Shown here one piece after another: positions 14,644 through 15,372 of a stretch of 15,372 bases of DNA (its first letter is position 1; every line of letters begins with the position of its first letter). This DNA comes from Xanthobacteraceae bacterium. GTDB lineage: Bacteria > Pseudomonadota > Alphaproteobacteria > Rhizobiales > Xanthobacteraceae. A model generated the notes under the pieces. That model was not told the origin of the DNA. It worked only from the letters and a program-made list of their open reading frames with translations, and did no database searches. Position numbers and translations under genes: made by a program. The DNA is taken from NCBI GenBank assembly GCA_030037185.1, contig JASHRR010000882.1, forward strand, positions 1 to 15,372. The letters run 5' to 3'.

Positions 14644-15000
14644 GGAGCAGTTCTATTTCGGGAGGTTCATTGCCGCAATTAAGCATAGTATGGCGGCGCA
14701 TTCCAAGGGGGGCGCAGGTATTCGCCCACCCCCCAGTGTTGGTGTCGCGGGTGCCATGCTGCTTATCGCGGCGAACTCGCCCAAATGAGACCAGGCTATT
14801 GTGCTGTCGGATGTTGATCGCGAACACGTGCTCCCGAACCGGCACCCGGTCCGGCGCCCCTCGGGCTTCTCCCCGCACGGCCTCGCGGCGCCTGCCGGAC
14901 GGTCTCGCGACAGCTGCGCCGGCGAGCCAAATACCAAAGGGCCCTCTCGCGGCGGACTCTCGGAACTTCCATTCGCGTTTTTGTTCAGGCGACCGCAGAA
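14644..15000. other. Spacer without a recognisable gene
   Basis: These 357 bp lie between the start of the small membrane gene and the stop of the MBL-fold gene, both leftward. Open frames on both strands are Arg/Ser/Pro-rich and lack motifs and ribosome binding sites. An AT-richer patch near 14671-14690 (gccgcaattaagcatag) could hold the promoter of the small membrane gene. Nothing else was recognised. Confidence 0.45.
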
Positions 15001-15372
15001 TCAGGGACGTGACCGAAGAATGCGCTGGTCGTAGTCGTTAGCCAGGGCGCGGAGTGCACTTGCGCCGTCGCCGGAAAATGAGGGGCCGTGCATGAGCGCC
15101 AGTATGCGCGGTGAGAACTCTGCGAGCCGACGGATCGTCGTACCCATGCCTGGGTTTAGGCTGGAATATCGGACGACGTCTTCGGCGGCAATCGCAGGCC
15201 CGACAACATCGCTCTCTGTCAAAGCAGGACCATCGCCGAGTTGGGTAAACAAGTCGCCGCAAAGCAGGGTTCGGCTCGTCTCTTCGTAAAGAACGCCGGC
15301 GTCCCAACCGTGGGGAATATGCGGCGTGTCGATGTAGCGGAGCCGCTTGCCTTTGCCCAGATCGATGACTTC
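15001..15372 (-). CDS. MBL-fold metallo-hydrolase, C-terminal part (runs off right edge)
   Basis: The minus strand is open from the window edge at 15372 down to TGA at 15001-15003, giving the last 123 residues; the 5' end lies outside. The start of the fragment carries IDTPHIPHGWDAG, followed by RTLLCGDLF and later LALMHGPSF. These fit the second half of the metallo-beta-lactamase fold: His 18 of the fragment, the bridging Asp 40 and a final His 95 as probable metal ligands. The TPHxPHGWD-type element is found in the MBL group related to the oxygen-binding di-iron domain of flavodiiron proteins; no flavodoxin domain follows here. The substrate is unknown. A TTG at 15252 inside the frame is not a likely start because coding continues upstream without a break. 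Confidence 0.85.
   Translation of the reverse strand, partial: EVIDLGKGKRLRYIDTPHIPHGWDAGVLYEETSRTLLCGDLFTQLGDGPALTESDVVGPAIAAEDVVRYSSLNPGMGTTIRRLAEFSPRILALMHGPSFSGDGASALRALANDYDQRILRSRP

Overview
The window is GC-rich DNA whose gene content points to an alphaproteobacterium, most likely of the Hyphomicrobiales (Rhizobiales). The main pointers are a long (2S)-methylsuccinyl-CoA dehydrogenase of the ethylmalonyl-CoA pathway, a small ADECRRLA-type protein of a kind common in Bradyrhizobium-like genomes, and high G+C at third codon positions. No closer placement is possible from the sequence alone. No rRNA, tRNA, CRISPR array, transposase or prophage gene was recognised.

Layout. 1-138 (-): first 46 codons of a membrane-anchored protein running off the left edge. 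139-1504: about 1.4 kb without a convincing gene, except an open frame (1227-1508) that ends in an ATGA overlap with the next gene. 1505-2998 (+): aldehyde dehydrogenase. 3063-3830 (+): exported SAM-dependent methyltransferase, probably in the same transcript. 4008-5501 (-): a second, convergent aldehyde dehydrogenase. 5769-5998 (+): wreck of a DipZ/CcdA-type thiol-disulfide transporter gene, immediately followed by 6013-6780 (+), an exported MsrA with a single cysteine. 6999-7934 (+): HtrA-like serine protease with one PDZ domain and no visible signal peptide. 7935-8348: spacer with several hairpins. 8349-9722 (+): MgtE magnesium transporter. 9723-11611: gene-poor 1.9 kb holding one small protein gene (10537-10737, -) and a 13-bp perfect inverted repeat. 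11612-13288 (-): mcd. 13392-14321 (+): YihY/BrkB-family membrane protein, divergent from mcd. 14425-14643 (-): two-helix small membrane protein. 15001-15372 (-): C-terminal part of an MBL-fold metallo-hydrolase running off the right edge.

How the parts relate. The window is a set of small housekeeping and stress units rather than one large operon. MsrA (oxidised methionine repair), the fossil DipZ (electron supply across the membrane) and the HtrA-like protease (damaged-protein handling) form an envelope or protein-quality group on one strand. The DipZ partner has been lost through internal deletion and frameshifts, leaving MsrA in place. The aldehyde dehydrogenase/methyltransferase pair and the convergent aldehyde dehydrogenase suggest oxidation of unidentified aldehydes. 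Mcd serves C2/acetyl-CoA assimilation, and its pathway partners are not in the window.

No obviously new multi-gene system is present. The most notable observations are the DipZ fossil beside a one-cysteine MsrA, the exported methyltransferase, the hairpin-rich mgtE leader and the strong palindrome at 11166-11206.
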